A stretch of 5,055 nt of DNA. Origin: Actinomycetes bacterium (lineage in GTDB: Bacteria; Actinomycetota; Actinomycetes; Mycobacteriales; Micromonosporaceae). Below the pieces are notes generated by a model that saw only the letters and a program-made list of their open reading frames with translations, was not told the origin of the DNA and searched no databases. The translations under genes and the position numbers were made by a program. The stretch covers positions 1-5,055 of the forward strand of contig JAJYSW010000235.1 of the NCBI GenBank assembly GCA_021793335.1, written 5' to 3'. Positions 1 through 5,055 of this stretch are shown here, one piece after another (the first letter of the stretch is position 1; every line of letters starts with the position of its first letter).

Positions 1-1
1 C

Positions 2-526
2 GGAGGGATCGCCCTGCGCGTCTCCGACTGGTTCATGGTGCTGCCCAGTCTGGTCGTGGCCATCGCGCTGCTGGCCGTGCTGGGCCGCAGCGCCGCCACC
101 ACCGTCACGGTCATCGCGATCGTGTCCTGGTCGGGAACGGCCCGGCTGGTACGGGCCCAGACGCTGACCGTGCAGTCCAGGCCCTACCTGGAGCGGGCGC
201 GGGCGCTGGGGGCGGGCCACTGGCACCGGATGTCGCGGCACCTCCTGCCGAACGTGCTGCCGCTGGTGCTGGCCAGCGCGACGCTGCTGGTGCCCTCGGC
301 GATCCTCATGGAATCCTCACTGGCGTGGCTGGGCCTGGGCGACCCCAACGTCGTCTCGTGGGGATCGATCCTCAACCGCGCCTCCGGCAACGGCGCGGTC
401 TCGGCGCGCGCCTGGTGGTACCTGCTGCCGCCCGGTCTGGCGATCCTCATCGTCGTCGCGGCGTTCATGATGTGCGGCAGAGCGCTCGAAGCCGTGTTCA
501 ATCCCCGTCTGCGAGGTGAGCCGTGA
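2..526 (+). CDS. Dipeptide/oligopeptide ABC transporter permease (DppC/OppC-like), 5' end missing
   Basis: This is the C-terminal 174 residues of an inner-membrane permease subunit of a peptide importer; the frame is open to the window edge, so the start is upstream. An internal ATG at 35 falls inside the conserved domain and is not a credible start. Visible parts, numbered from the first codon here, are: the D-x5-P entry to a membrane segment (D9, P15); hydrophobic helices at about 13-28, 33-48, 84-112 and 139-159; and the cytoplasmic EAA loop at about 64-84 (ERARALGAG followed by LLPN), which docks on the ATPases. The end has the family pattern AWWYLLPPGL and closes with NPRLRG. The usual FNLLGDALRD stretch is FMMCGRALEA here, suggesting a divergent DppC branch. 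The stop overlaps the next GTG start by four bases. Family assignment is firm; peptide specificity is inferred from the two downstream ATPases. Confidence 0.93.
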   Translation, partial: GGIALRVSDWFMVLPSLVVAIALLAVLGRSAATTVTVIAIVSWSGTARLVRAQTLTVQSRPYLERARALGAGHWHRMSRHLLPNVLPLVLASATLLVPSAILMESSLAWLGLGDPNVVSWGSILNRASGNGAVSARAWWYLLPPGLAILIVVAAFMMCGRALEAVFNPRLRGEP

Positions 527-1527
527 CGCTGCTCCAGATCCGCGATCTCAACGTCGTCTATCACGGCTCGCGCGGCGCGGTGCCCGCGGTGCGGGGCGTG
601 GACCTGGCGCTGGAGGCCGGGCGGACGCTCGGCATCGCAGGCGAATCCGGATGCGGGAAGTCCACACTGGCGATGGCGGTGCTCCGGCTGCTGCCGCGCA
701 GCGCGACCGTCTCCGGGGAGATCCTGCTGTCCGGCGAGGACGTGCTCACGATGGGGTGGGGCCGGCTGCGCGCCGTCAGATGGGCGGGGGCCTCGATCGT
801 CTTCCAAGGGGCGATGCACTCGCTGAACGCGGTGCAGCGGATCGGCCCACAGATCGCCGAGCCGATCCTGGTGCACGAGAACGTCACGAAGGCCGTCGCG
901 AACCGGCGGGCCGCCGAGCTGCTGGAGATGGTCGGGTTGCCGGCATCGCACGCCCGCGGCTATCCGCACGAGCTGTCCGGCGGGCAGCGACAGCGCGTCA
1001 TGATCGCGATGGCGCTGGCCTGCGACCCGGATCTGATCGTCGCCGACGAGGCCACCACCGCGCTGGACGTCATGGTGCAGGCCCAGGTGCTGGAACTGAT
1101 CACGGGTCTGGTGGCCGAGCGGGGCGTCGGTCTGGTCATGATCAGCCACGACCTGTCGGTGCTGTCGGCGACATGCGACCGGATCGCGGTGATGTACGCG
1201 GGGCGCGTGGTCGAGCTCGGTGCGGCCCGCGAACTGTTCGCGCACGCCCGCCACCCGTATTCAGCCGCCTTGGGTTCGGCGTTCCCGATCATCGGTGATG
1301 CCGCCTCGCGCAGGCGGCCGGGCGGGCTGGCCGGAGACCCGCCGGACCCGGCGGACCCGCCGCCGGGCTGTTCCTTCGGGCCGCGCTGCCCGGCCGCGGT
1401 CGCGGAATGCGCCGAGGCGGAACCGGCATTGCTGGCGCTGCCGGGCGAAGCGGGCCGCCGCAGCGCCTGCTTCGTGGCCCAGTCCGGCGGAGCGGTCCGA
1501 GGCGAGACTCGCGGAGCCGTCCGGTGA
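523..1527 (+). CDS. Peptide ABC transporter ATP-binding protein, DppD/OppD-like
   Basis: This 334-residue cytoplasmic ATPase would power the importer as a heterodimer with the product of the gene at 1559. Motifs in order are: Walker A GESGCGKST at 40-48; Q-loop FQGAMHSLN with Q95; signature LSGGQRQR at 151-158; Walker B LIVADEATTALD at 171-182 with catalytic E176; and H-loop H209. The C-terminal oligo_HPY extension starts at HPYSAAL (244-250) and carries four cysteines, C283, C289, C296 and C316. Such a tail binds a [4Fe-4S] cluster in mycobacterial OppD. Length is normal for the family. The GTG start at 523 overlaps the permease stop (GTGA) and is preceded by GAGGTGAG at 513-520, an excellent ribosome-binding match, so translation is probably coupled. 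The Q-loop reads FQGAM rather than the commoner FQDPM or FQEPM, and Walker B has DEA instead of DEP. Both look like subfamily variation, since every catalytic residue is kept. Confidence 0.96.
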   Translation: MTLLQIRDLNVVYHGSRGAVPAVRGVDLALEAGRTLGIAGESGCGKSTLAMAVLRLLPRSATVSGEILLSGEDVLTMGWGRLRAVRWAGASIVFQGAMHSLNAVQRIGPQIAEPILVHENVTKAVANRRAAELLEMVGLPASHARGYPHELSGGQRQRVMIAMALACDPDLIVADEATTALDVMVQAQVLELITGLVAERGVGLVMISHDLSVLSATCDRIAVMYAGRVVELGAARELFAHARHPYSAALGSAFPIIGDAASRRRPGGLAGDPPDPADPPPGCSFGPRCPAAVAECAEAEPALLALPGEAGRRSACFVAQSGGAVRGETRGAVR

Positions 1528-1544
1528 GGCGGCCGTTCAAGTGC

Positions 1545-1551
1545 AAGGGAG
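1545..1551 (+). promoter_or_regulatory. Ribosome binding site deciding the start of the second ATPase
   Basis: AAGGGAG lies seven bases before the GTG at 1559. The second ATPase frame stays open far upstream through the first ATPase gene, with another in-frame GTG at 1541. The 1559 start puts the conserved beta-strand LLSARGLGVDF near the N-terminus, as in relatives, and has a correctly spaced purine-rich site. The 1541 GTG would place this purine tract inside the coding region. Confidence 0.6.
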
Positions 1552-1558
1552 CCCGATC

Positions 1559-2545
1559 GTGAACCCACCGCTCTTGTCCGCGCGCGGCCTCGGCGTGGAT
1601 TTCGGCCTGCCCGGCGGGCGGGTGGCCCGGGCCGTCGACGGCGTCGACCTGGACGTGGCCTCCGGTGAGATCGTCGCGCTCGCCGGCGAGTCGGGTTGCG
1701 GCAAGACGACGCTGGCGCGGGCGCTCCTGGGGCTGGAGCGTGCGACGCGGGGCACGATCGCGTTCGGGGGCGAGCCGCTGCGCTACTCCGGCAGGGCGCT
1801 GAAGTCCTACCGACGCGATGTCCAGTTGATCCTCCAGGACCCGTCCGGAGCTTTGAATCCGCGTCATACCGTCTACGATGCGGTGGCCGAAGGGCTGCGC
1901 ATCCACCGCATCGCCGATAAGGAGACCGAGCGGGTCGCCGAGGCGCTCTCCCGGGCCGGGCTGCGCCCGCCCGAGAAGTTCTTCTCGTCCTATCCTCATG
2001 AGCTCTCGGGCGGACAACGGCAGCGGGCGGTGATCGCGGGTGCGCTGGTCCTGCGCCCGAACGTCATCATCGCCGACGAACCGGTCGCCAGCCTGGACGC
2101 GTCGGTACGCGGCGAGATCCTTGCGCTGCTGCTGCGGCTGCGGGACGAGATGGATCTCGGCGCGCTGGTCATCACCCACGATCTGGGGCTGGCCTGGAGC
2201 ATCGCCGACCGGATCGCGATCATGTACCTCGGGAGGATCGTCGAGCAGGGCCCGGTCGAGCGGGTGCTGACCGACCCGCAGCATCCCTACACGCGAGCGC
2301 TGGTGTCGGTCCTGCCCGATTCGCCGCTGCCGGAGCCGATGATCCTGTCCGGAGAGTTGCCGGACGCGGCGAGGATTCCGTCCGGCTGCCGGTTCCGGCC
2401 GCGCTGCCGAGCGTACGCCTCGGGTTCGGCCTCGGCGGTCGCCGGTGACTGCGAGGGCGCCGATCCCGGCCCGCTGCCGTCCGAGGCCTCGGCGCACCGG
2501 GTGGCCTGTCACCTGCATCGGGTCGAACGGGGGGCGGAGCCGTGA
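1559..2545 (+). CDS. Peptide ABC transporter ATP-binding protein, DppF/OppF-like
   Basis: This 328-residue ATPase is the second nucleotide-binding subunit of the importer. Walker A GESGCGKTT is at 43-51, the Q-loop LQDP has Q93, the signature LSGGQRQR is at 149-156, Walker B VIIADEPVASLD is at 169-180 with catalytic E174, and H207 is the H-loop. DEPVASLD is characteristic of DppF/OppF subunits, as against TTALD in DppD/OppD. The oligo_HPY region begins at HPYTRAL (242-248), followed by cysteines C277, C283, C298 and C317. The gap between the second and third cysteines is 14 residues, against 6 in the neighbouring ATPase, because of an Ala/Ser/Gly-rich insertion. The gene follows the DppD-like gene after 31 bases with no terminator visible, and its TGA overlaps the next GTG by four bases. 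The start rests on the ribosome site at 1545-1551; the much longer open frame reaching back to 1220 is read-through in a high-GC region. Confidence 0.95.
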   Translation: MNPPLLSARGLGVDFGLPGGRVARAVDGVDLDVASGEIVALAGESGCGKTTLARALLGLERATRGTIAFGGEPLRYSGRALKSYRRDVQLILQDPSGALNPRHTVYDAVAEGLRIHRIADKETERVAEALSRAGLRPPEKFFSSYPHELSGGQRQRAVIAGALVLRPNVIIADEPVASLDASVRGEILALLLRLRDEMDLGALVITHDLGLAWSIADRIAIMYLGRIVEQGPVERVLTDPQHPYTRALVSVLPDSPLPEPMILSGELPDAARIPSGCRFRPRCRAYASGSASAVAGDCEGADPGPLPSEASAHRVACHLHRVERGAEP

Positions 2546-3375
2546 AGATCCTCATCAGCGCCGACATGGAGGGCGCCACCGGTGTCACCTGCCCGGCCGA
2601 TGTGCTGCCGGGCGGGCCGGAATGGGAGCGGAAGCGGGGTCTGTTCACCGGGGACGTGAACGCCGCCGTCGCGGGACTCTTCGACGGCGGCGCGGACGAG
2701 GTGCTGGTCAACGAGGCGCATTGGACGATGCGGAACCTGCTGCTGGAGCGGCTCGACGAACGCGCCTCGATGCTCACCGGCAGGCACAAGGCGCTGTCGA
2801 TGATGGAGGGCGTCCAGCGCGGCGACGTCGACGGCGTGGTGTTCCTCGGCTATCACGCCGGGGCCGGGACGGAGGGCGTGCTCGCGCACACTTACCTGGC
2901 CAACAGCATCACGGGCGTGTGGCTCGATGGGGTGCGGGCCTGCGAGGGACGCCTGAACGCGAAGGTCGCCGAGGAGTTCGGGGTGCCGGTGATCATGGTG
3001 ACCGGCGACGACAGGACCGTCGAGGAGGCGCGGGAGTACGCGCGCGAGGCGGTCGGTGTGGCGGTCAAGGACTGCGTCTCGCGGTACGCGGCCGTCTGTC
3101 GGCCGCCCGCGCGCACCGCGGCCGATATCCGTCTGGCGGCCGAACGGGCGGCGGCGCTAGCCGGTCGGCGTGCCGGGGCCGTGCTCGGCCCGCACGTGTT
3201 CGCGGTCGAGTTCGACGCCGAGCACCTGGCGGGCGCGGCGACCGTCGTCCCGGGAGTGTCGCCGGACGGGGAACGGCGGGTCGCCTTCACCGCCGCGACG
3301 ATGTACGAAGGCATCCGATGCTTCAAGGCGGTCACCACCGTGGCCGCCGCGGCAGTGGAGGAGCAATATGGCTGA
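2542..3375 (+). CDS. M55 family metallopeptidase (DppA-like D-aminopeptidase)
   Basis: This 277-residue protein matches zinc-dependent D-aminopeptidases of family M55, whose type member, Bacillus subtilis DppA, releases N-terminal D-amino acids from peptides such as D-Ala-D-Ala and forms a barrel-shaped decamer. The N-terminus MKILISADMEG gives zinc ligands D8 and E10. By comparison with DppA the others are H60 (NEAH), H105 (FLGYH) and E135 (ACEG), with H116 the likely catalytic histidine. GVPVIMVTGDD at about 147-157 is also a family hallmark. Length is close to the 274 residues of DppA, and no signal peptide is present, so it acts in the cytoplasm. The GTG start overlaps the ATPase stop (GTGA) with a G-run at 2529-2534 upstream, consistent with coupled translation. 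Residues beside three ligands differ from DppA: NDSH is NEAH, AHT replaces SHS, and VGE is ACE. Family is firm; D-peptide specificity is inferred. Confidence 0.93.
   Translation: MKILISADMEGATGVTCPADVLPGGPEWERKRGLFTGDVNAAVAGLFDGGADEVLVNEAHWTMRNLLLERLDERASMLTGRHKALSMMEGVQRGDVDGVVFLGYHAGAGTEGVLAHTYLANSITGVWLDGVRACEGRLNAKVAEEFGVPVIMVTGDDRTVEEAREYAREAVGVAVKDCVSRYAAVCRPPARTAADIRLAAERAAALAGRRAGAVLGPHVFAVEFDAEHLAGAATVVPGVSPDGERRVAFTAATMYEGIRCFKAVTTVAAAAVEEQYG
3357..3363 (+). promoter_or_regulatory. Ribosome binding site of the M20 peptidase gene
   Basis: GGAGGAG lies inside the last codons of the M55 gene, with the GGAGG core six bases before the ATG at 3368. It decides the start: the same frame is open back to at least 3170 within the M55 gene, but only the 3368 ATG has a strong site and yields a normal M20 N-terminus. 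Confidence 0.75.
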
Positions 3376-4714
3376 GGCCCGAGCGATCACTGACGGACAG
3401 GCCGATGAACAGGCGCTCGACGAGACCGTCCGGTTCACGTCCGAACTGATCCGCATCGACACCACGAATCGGGGCGGAGGCGATGGCCGCGAGCGCGAGG
3501 CCGCCGAGTACGCCGCTGAGCGTCTCGCCGAGGCGGGTGTCGAGCCCGTGATCCTGGAGAAGGCGCCGGGACGGTCGAATGTGGTGGCCCGCATCGCCGG
3601 GACCGACCCGTCCGCTGACGCGCTCCTGGTGCACGGCCATCTCGACGTCGTTCCCGCCGAGGCCGCCGATTGGACGGTCGATCCGTTCTCCGGCGAGCTC
3701 CGCGACGGGATCGTGTGGGGCCGCGGCGCGCTTGACATGAAGAGCATGGACGCGATGATCCTGGCCGCGGTGCGGTCCTGGGCCCGGGCCGGGGTGCGGC
3801 CTCGGCGGGACGTCGTCGTGGCTTTCACCGCCGACGAGGAGGCCAGCGCCGAATACGGGGCCGGGTTCCTCGCCGAGCGCCACGGCGAGCTGTTCGAGGG
3901 CTGCACCGAGGGTGTGAGCGAATCGGGCGGGTTCACGTTCCACGGCGGCGAGGGGATGCGGATCTATCCGATCGGGGCCGGCGAGCGCGGCACTGCGTGG
4001 CTGCGCCTGTCCGCTCGCGGTCGGGCCGGGCACGGTTCGAAGGCCAACCCGCACAATGCGGTCGTGATCCTCGCCGAGGCGGTGGCACGCATCGGCCGGC
4101 ACTGTTGGCCGGTGCGGCCGGTGCCGACGGTGCGCGCGGCCCTGAGCGGGCTGGCCGCGGTATACGGCGTCGAGACGGACCTGGACGCGGCGGACTTCGA
4201 CGCCGATGCGCTGCTCGCGCAGCTCGGACCGGCCGCGCAGTTGGTCGAGTCGACACTGCGCAACAGCGCCAACCCGACCGTGTTCGACGCCGGGTACAAG
4301 GTCAACGTCGTCCCCGAGCACGCCGCAGCGCAAGTGGACGGCCGGATGCTGCCGGGCTGGGAGGAGGAGTTCATCGCCACGATGGACGAGCTGACCGGGC
4401 CGGAGGTGGACTGGGAGTTCCAGCACCGGACCGTGCCGCTCGGCGCGCCGGTGGACTCGCCGACGTTCACGGCGATGCGCTCGGCGATCGAGCGGTTCGA
4501 CCCGGGCGCGCACGTCGTCCCGTACTGCATGTCGGGAGGCACGGACGCGAAGCAGTTCTCGCGCTTGGGCATCGTCGGCTACGGTTTCTCTCCGCTGCTA
4601 CTGCCGCCGGGCTTCGAATACGGCAGGCTCGCGCACGGCGTGGACGAGCGGGTGCCGGTCGAGGGCCTGCGCTTCGGGGTACGGGTGCTCGACGACTTCC
4701 TGCGTTCGGCGTAG
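3368..4714 (+). CDS. M20/M25/M40 family metallopeptidase (ArgE/DapE/ACY1-like)
   Basis: This 448-residue enzyme belongs to the co-catalytic zinc family M20, which hydrolyses dipeptides, acyl-amino acids or similar amides in the cytoplasm. The first metal motif HGHLDVVP gives H91 (ligand) and D93 (catalytic). GRGALDMKS gives bridging D123. TADEEAS gives catalytic E157 and ligand E158. E185 (SESGG) sits where many relatives have NEGG, and H423 (LAHGVDE) is the last ligand. GRAGHGSKAN around H222 marks the dimerisation (lid) domain, roughly 200-320, and the stretch MSGGTDAKQF at 388-397 is typical of actinobacterial members of the Rv2141c type. The chain looks complete, without signal peptide. 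The ATG overlaps the end of the M55 gene by eight bases. Its place behind a peptide importer and an aminopeptidase suggests a dipeptidase finishing peptide breakdown. The substrate cannot be read from sequence; an N-acyl-amino-acid deacylase is the main alternative. Confidence 0.94.
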   Translation: MAEARAITDGQADEQALDETVRFTSELIRIDTTNRGGGDGREREAAEYAAERLAEAGVEPVILEKAPGRSNVVARIAGTDPSADALLVHGHLDVVPAEAADWTVDPFSGELRDGIVWGRGALDMKSMDAMILAAVRSWARAGVRPRRDVVVAFTADEEASAEYGAGFLAERHGELFEGCTEGVSESGGFTFHGGEGMRIYPIGAGERGTAWLRLSARGRAGHGSKANPHNAVVILAEAVARIGRHCWPVRPVPTVRAALSGLAAVYGVETDLDAADFDADALLAQLGPAAQLVESTLRNSANPTVFDAGYKVNVVPEHAAAQVDGRMLPGWEEEFIATMDELTGPEVDWEFQHRTVPLGAPVDSPTFTAMRSAIERFDPGAHVVPYCMSGGTDAKQFSRLGIVGYGFSPLLLPPGFEYGRLAHGVDERVPVEGLRFGVRVLDDFLRSA

Positions 4715-4729
4715 CAGCACCCCGAAACC

Positions 4730-4745
4730 GCCGCCGCTCGGCGGC
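4730..4745 (+). terminator. Possible weak hairpin after the M20 gene
   Basis: A six-base-pair stem, GCCGCC at 4730-4735 pairing with GGCGGC at 4740-4745, with a four-base loop GCTC, begins 15 bases after the M20 stop. It is the only hairpin seen in the 68-base gap and lies where the operon would plausibly end. No T-run follows, and short GC stems arise easily by chance at this base composition, so this is only a candidate terminator. Confidence 0.25.
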
Positions 4746-4768
4746 CAGTCCATGTCCCTGCGAACGGT

Positions 4769-4774
4769 TAGGAT
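4769..4774 (+). promoter_or_regulatory. Possible -10 element (TAGGAT) for the S9 peptidase gene
   Basis: TAGGAT fits the actinobacterial vegetative -10 pattern TAnnnT. It ends eight bases before the ATG at 4783, the spacing expected for a leaderless or nearly leaderless transcript, common in this phylum. No convincing -35 box is seen around 4745-4752. The overlapping AGGA at 4770-4773, nine bases from the ATG, could instead be a ribosome-binding site on a longer transcript. Confidence 0.4.
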
Positions 4775-4782
4775 CCGAATCC

Positions 4783-5055
4783 ATGGCAGTGCAGCTTGCG
4801 CCTCACGGCGCTTGGGAGTCGCCGATCACCGTCGAGCACGTCGCGGGCGGCGACGGCCGCCCCTCGCACCTCGGCCTGGTCGGCGAGGAGGTGTGGTGGA
4901 CCGAGCCGCGTCCGTCCGAGGACGGCCGCCGGACATTGATGCGCCGAAGCGAGGACGGCTCGGTCGCATCGGTGCTGCCGGCGCCGTGGAACGTCCGCAA
5001 CCGCGTCCACGAATACGGCGGGACGCCGTGGGTCGGGCGCATGGGCGAGGCGGGG
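4783..5055 (+). CDS. S9 family peptidase (prolyl oligopeptidase-like), 3' end missing
   Basis: An ATG at 4783 opens a frame with no stop to the window edge, giving 91 residues. The pattern fits the N-terminus of S9 peptidases of the dipeptidyl aminopeptidase/acylaminoacyl-peptidase type: a GAWESPIT opening (residues 9-16), an EVWWTEPRP strand (36-44), DGRRTLMRR (47-55), and above all VLPAPWNVRNRVHEYGG (about 64-80), where NVR-x-RVHEYGG is highly conserved in this group. These are blades of the N-terminal beta-propeller that gates the active site. The catalytic Ser-Asp-His hydrolase domain would lie several hundred codons downstream and is not seen. No signal peptide is present, so a cytoplasmic enzyme is expected. 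It is separated from the M20 gene by 68 bases and may have its own promoter. Strong confidence in the frame, good confidence in the family, none about substrate. Confidence 0.85.
   Translation, partial: MAVQLAPHGAWESPITVEHVAGGDGRPSHLGLVGEEVWWTEPRPSEDGRRTLMRRSEDGSVASVLPAPWNVRNRVHEYGGTPWVGRMGEAG

Noticed and set aside
184..1254. Long minus-strand open frame of 356 codons opposite the permease and first ATPase
   Set aside because: It mirrors genes with clear Walker and EAA motifs, is rich in Arg, His, Gln and Pro as antisense frames of high-GC genes are, and shows no recognisable domain.
516..1298. Plus-strand frame of 260 codons overlapping the first ATPase
   Set aside because: Arg/Gly/Ala-rich out-of-frame reading of the ATPase gene with no motif.
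1488..1531. Approximate 24-base direct repeat at the end of the first ATPase gene (encoding GGAVRGET then RGAVR)
   Set aside because: Only the first dozen bases match well (11 of 12); it lies in the poorly conserved tail after the last cysteine, and chance similarity at this GC content is likely.
1220..1558. Upstream extension of the second ATPase frame into the first ATPase gene
   Set aside because: The added residues are Arg/Pro-rich and unlike any ATPase N-terminus; a well-spaced ribosome site supports GTG 1559.
1289..2518. Minus-strand open frame of 409 codons opposite the second ATPase
   Set aside because: Antisense shadow of a confidently identified gene; low-complexity Arg/Pro/Gln-rich translation without any motif.
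3170..3367. Upstream extension of the M20 frame into the M55 gene
   Set aside because: The extension is a Ser/Arg/Pro-rich shadow of the M55 gene; ATG 3368 has a strong ribosome site.
2445..3449. Plus-strand frame of 334 codons overlapping the M55 gene
   Set aside because: Arg/Gly-rich out-of-frame reading; the M55 frame holds all metal ligands.
3332..4513. Minus-strand open frame of 393 codons opposite the M20 gene
   Set aside because: Composition typical of an antisense high-GC frame, and the opposite strand encodes a complete M20 enzyme.
4768..5042. Two overlapping minus-strand frames (80 and 79 codons) near the right edge
   Set aside because: They lie opposite the S9 peptidase N-terminus, which has the conserved NVR-x-RVHEYGG pattern, and have no motif of their own.

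Overview
The window reads as chromosome from a high-GC Gram-positive bacterium of the Actinomycetota. GC is about 70% by eye, third codon positions are almost all G or C, GTG starts are used, and long meaningless open frames lie opposite every real gene. A genus cannot be named from this sequence alone. All genes run on the + strand and almost every base is coding.

Positions 2-2545 hold the 3' half of a dipeptide/oligopeptide (Dpp/Opp-type) ABC importer. It consists of the end of a DppC-like permease, a DppD-like ATPase and a DppF-like ATPase. Both ATPases carry complete nucleotide-binding motifs and the C-terminal four-cysteine tail of this subfamily. The substrate-binding protein and the first permease should lie just upstream, outside the window.

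Positions 2542-4714 hold two metallopeptidase genes joined to the transporter by overlapping stop and start codons. The first is an M55 family D-aminopeptidase related to Bacillus subtilis DppA. The second is an M20 family peptidase/deacylase. The permease, both ATPases and both peptidases look like one transcript. There are a GTGA overlap at 523, a 31-base gap before 1559, a GTGA overlap at 2542 and an 8-base overlap at 3368.

After a 68-base gap, which holds a weak hairpin and a plausible -10 element, a further gene starts at 4783 and leaves the window at 5055. Its 91 visible codons match the N-terminus of an S9 (prolyl oligopeptidase-like) peptidase, an alpha/beta-hydrolase with a beta-propeller.

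The likely joint role is import of short peptides, possibly including D-amino-acid peptides from cell wall, followed by cytoplasmic cleavage to amino acids. The peptide theme is well supported. The exact substrates are inference. I found no mobile element, CRISPR array, RNA gene or large repeat, and no clearly new type of system. The most noteworthy points are the M55-M20 pair coupled to the importer, the substitutions near the M55 metal site, and the widened cysteine spacing in the second ATPase.
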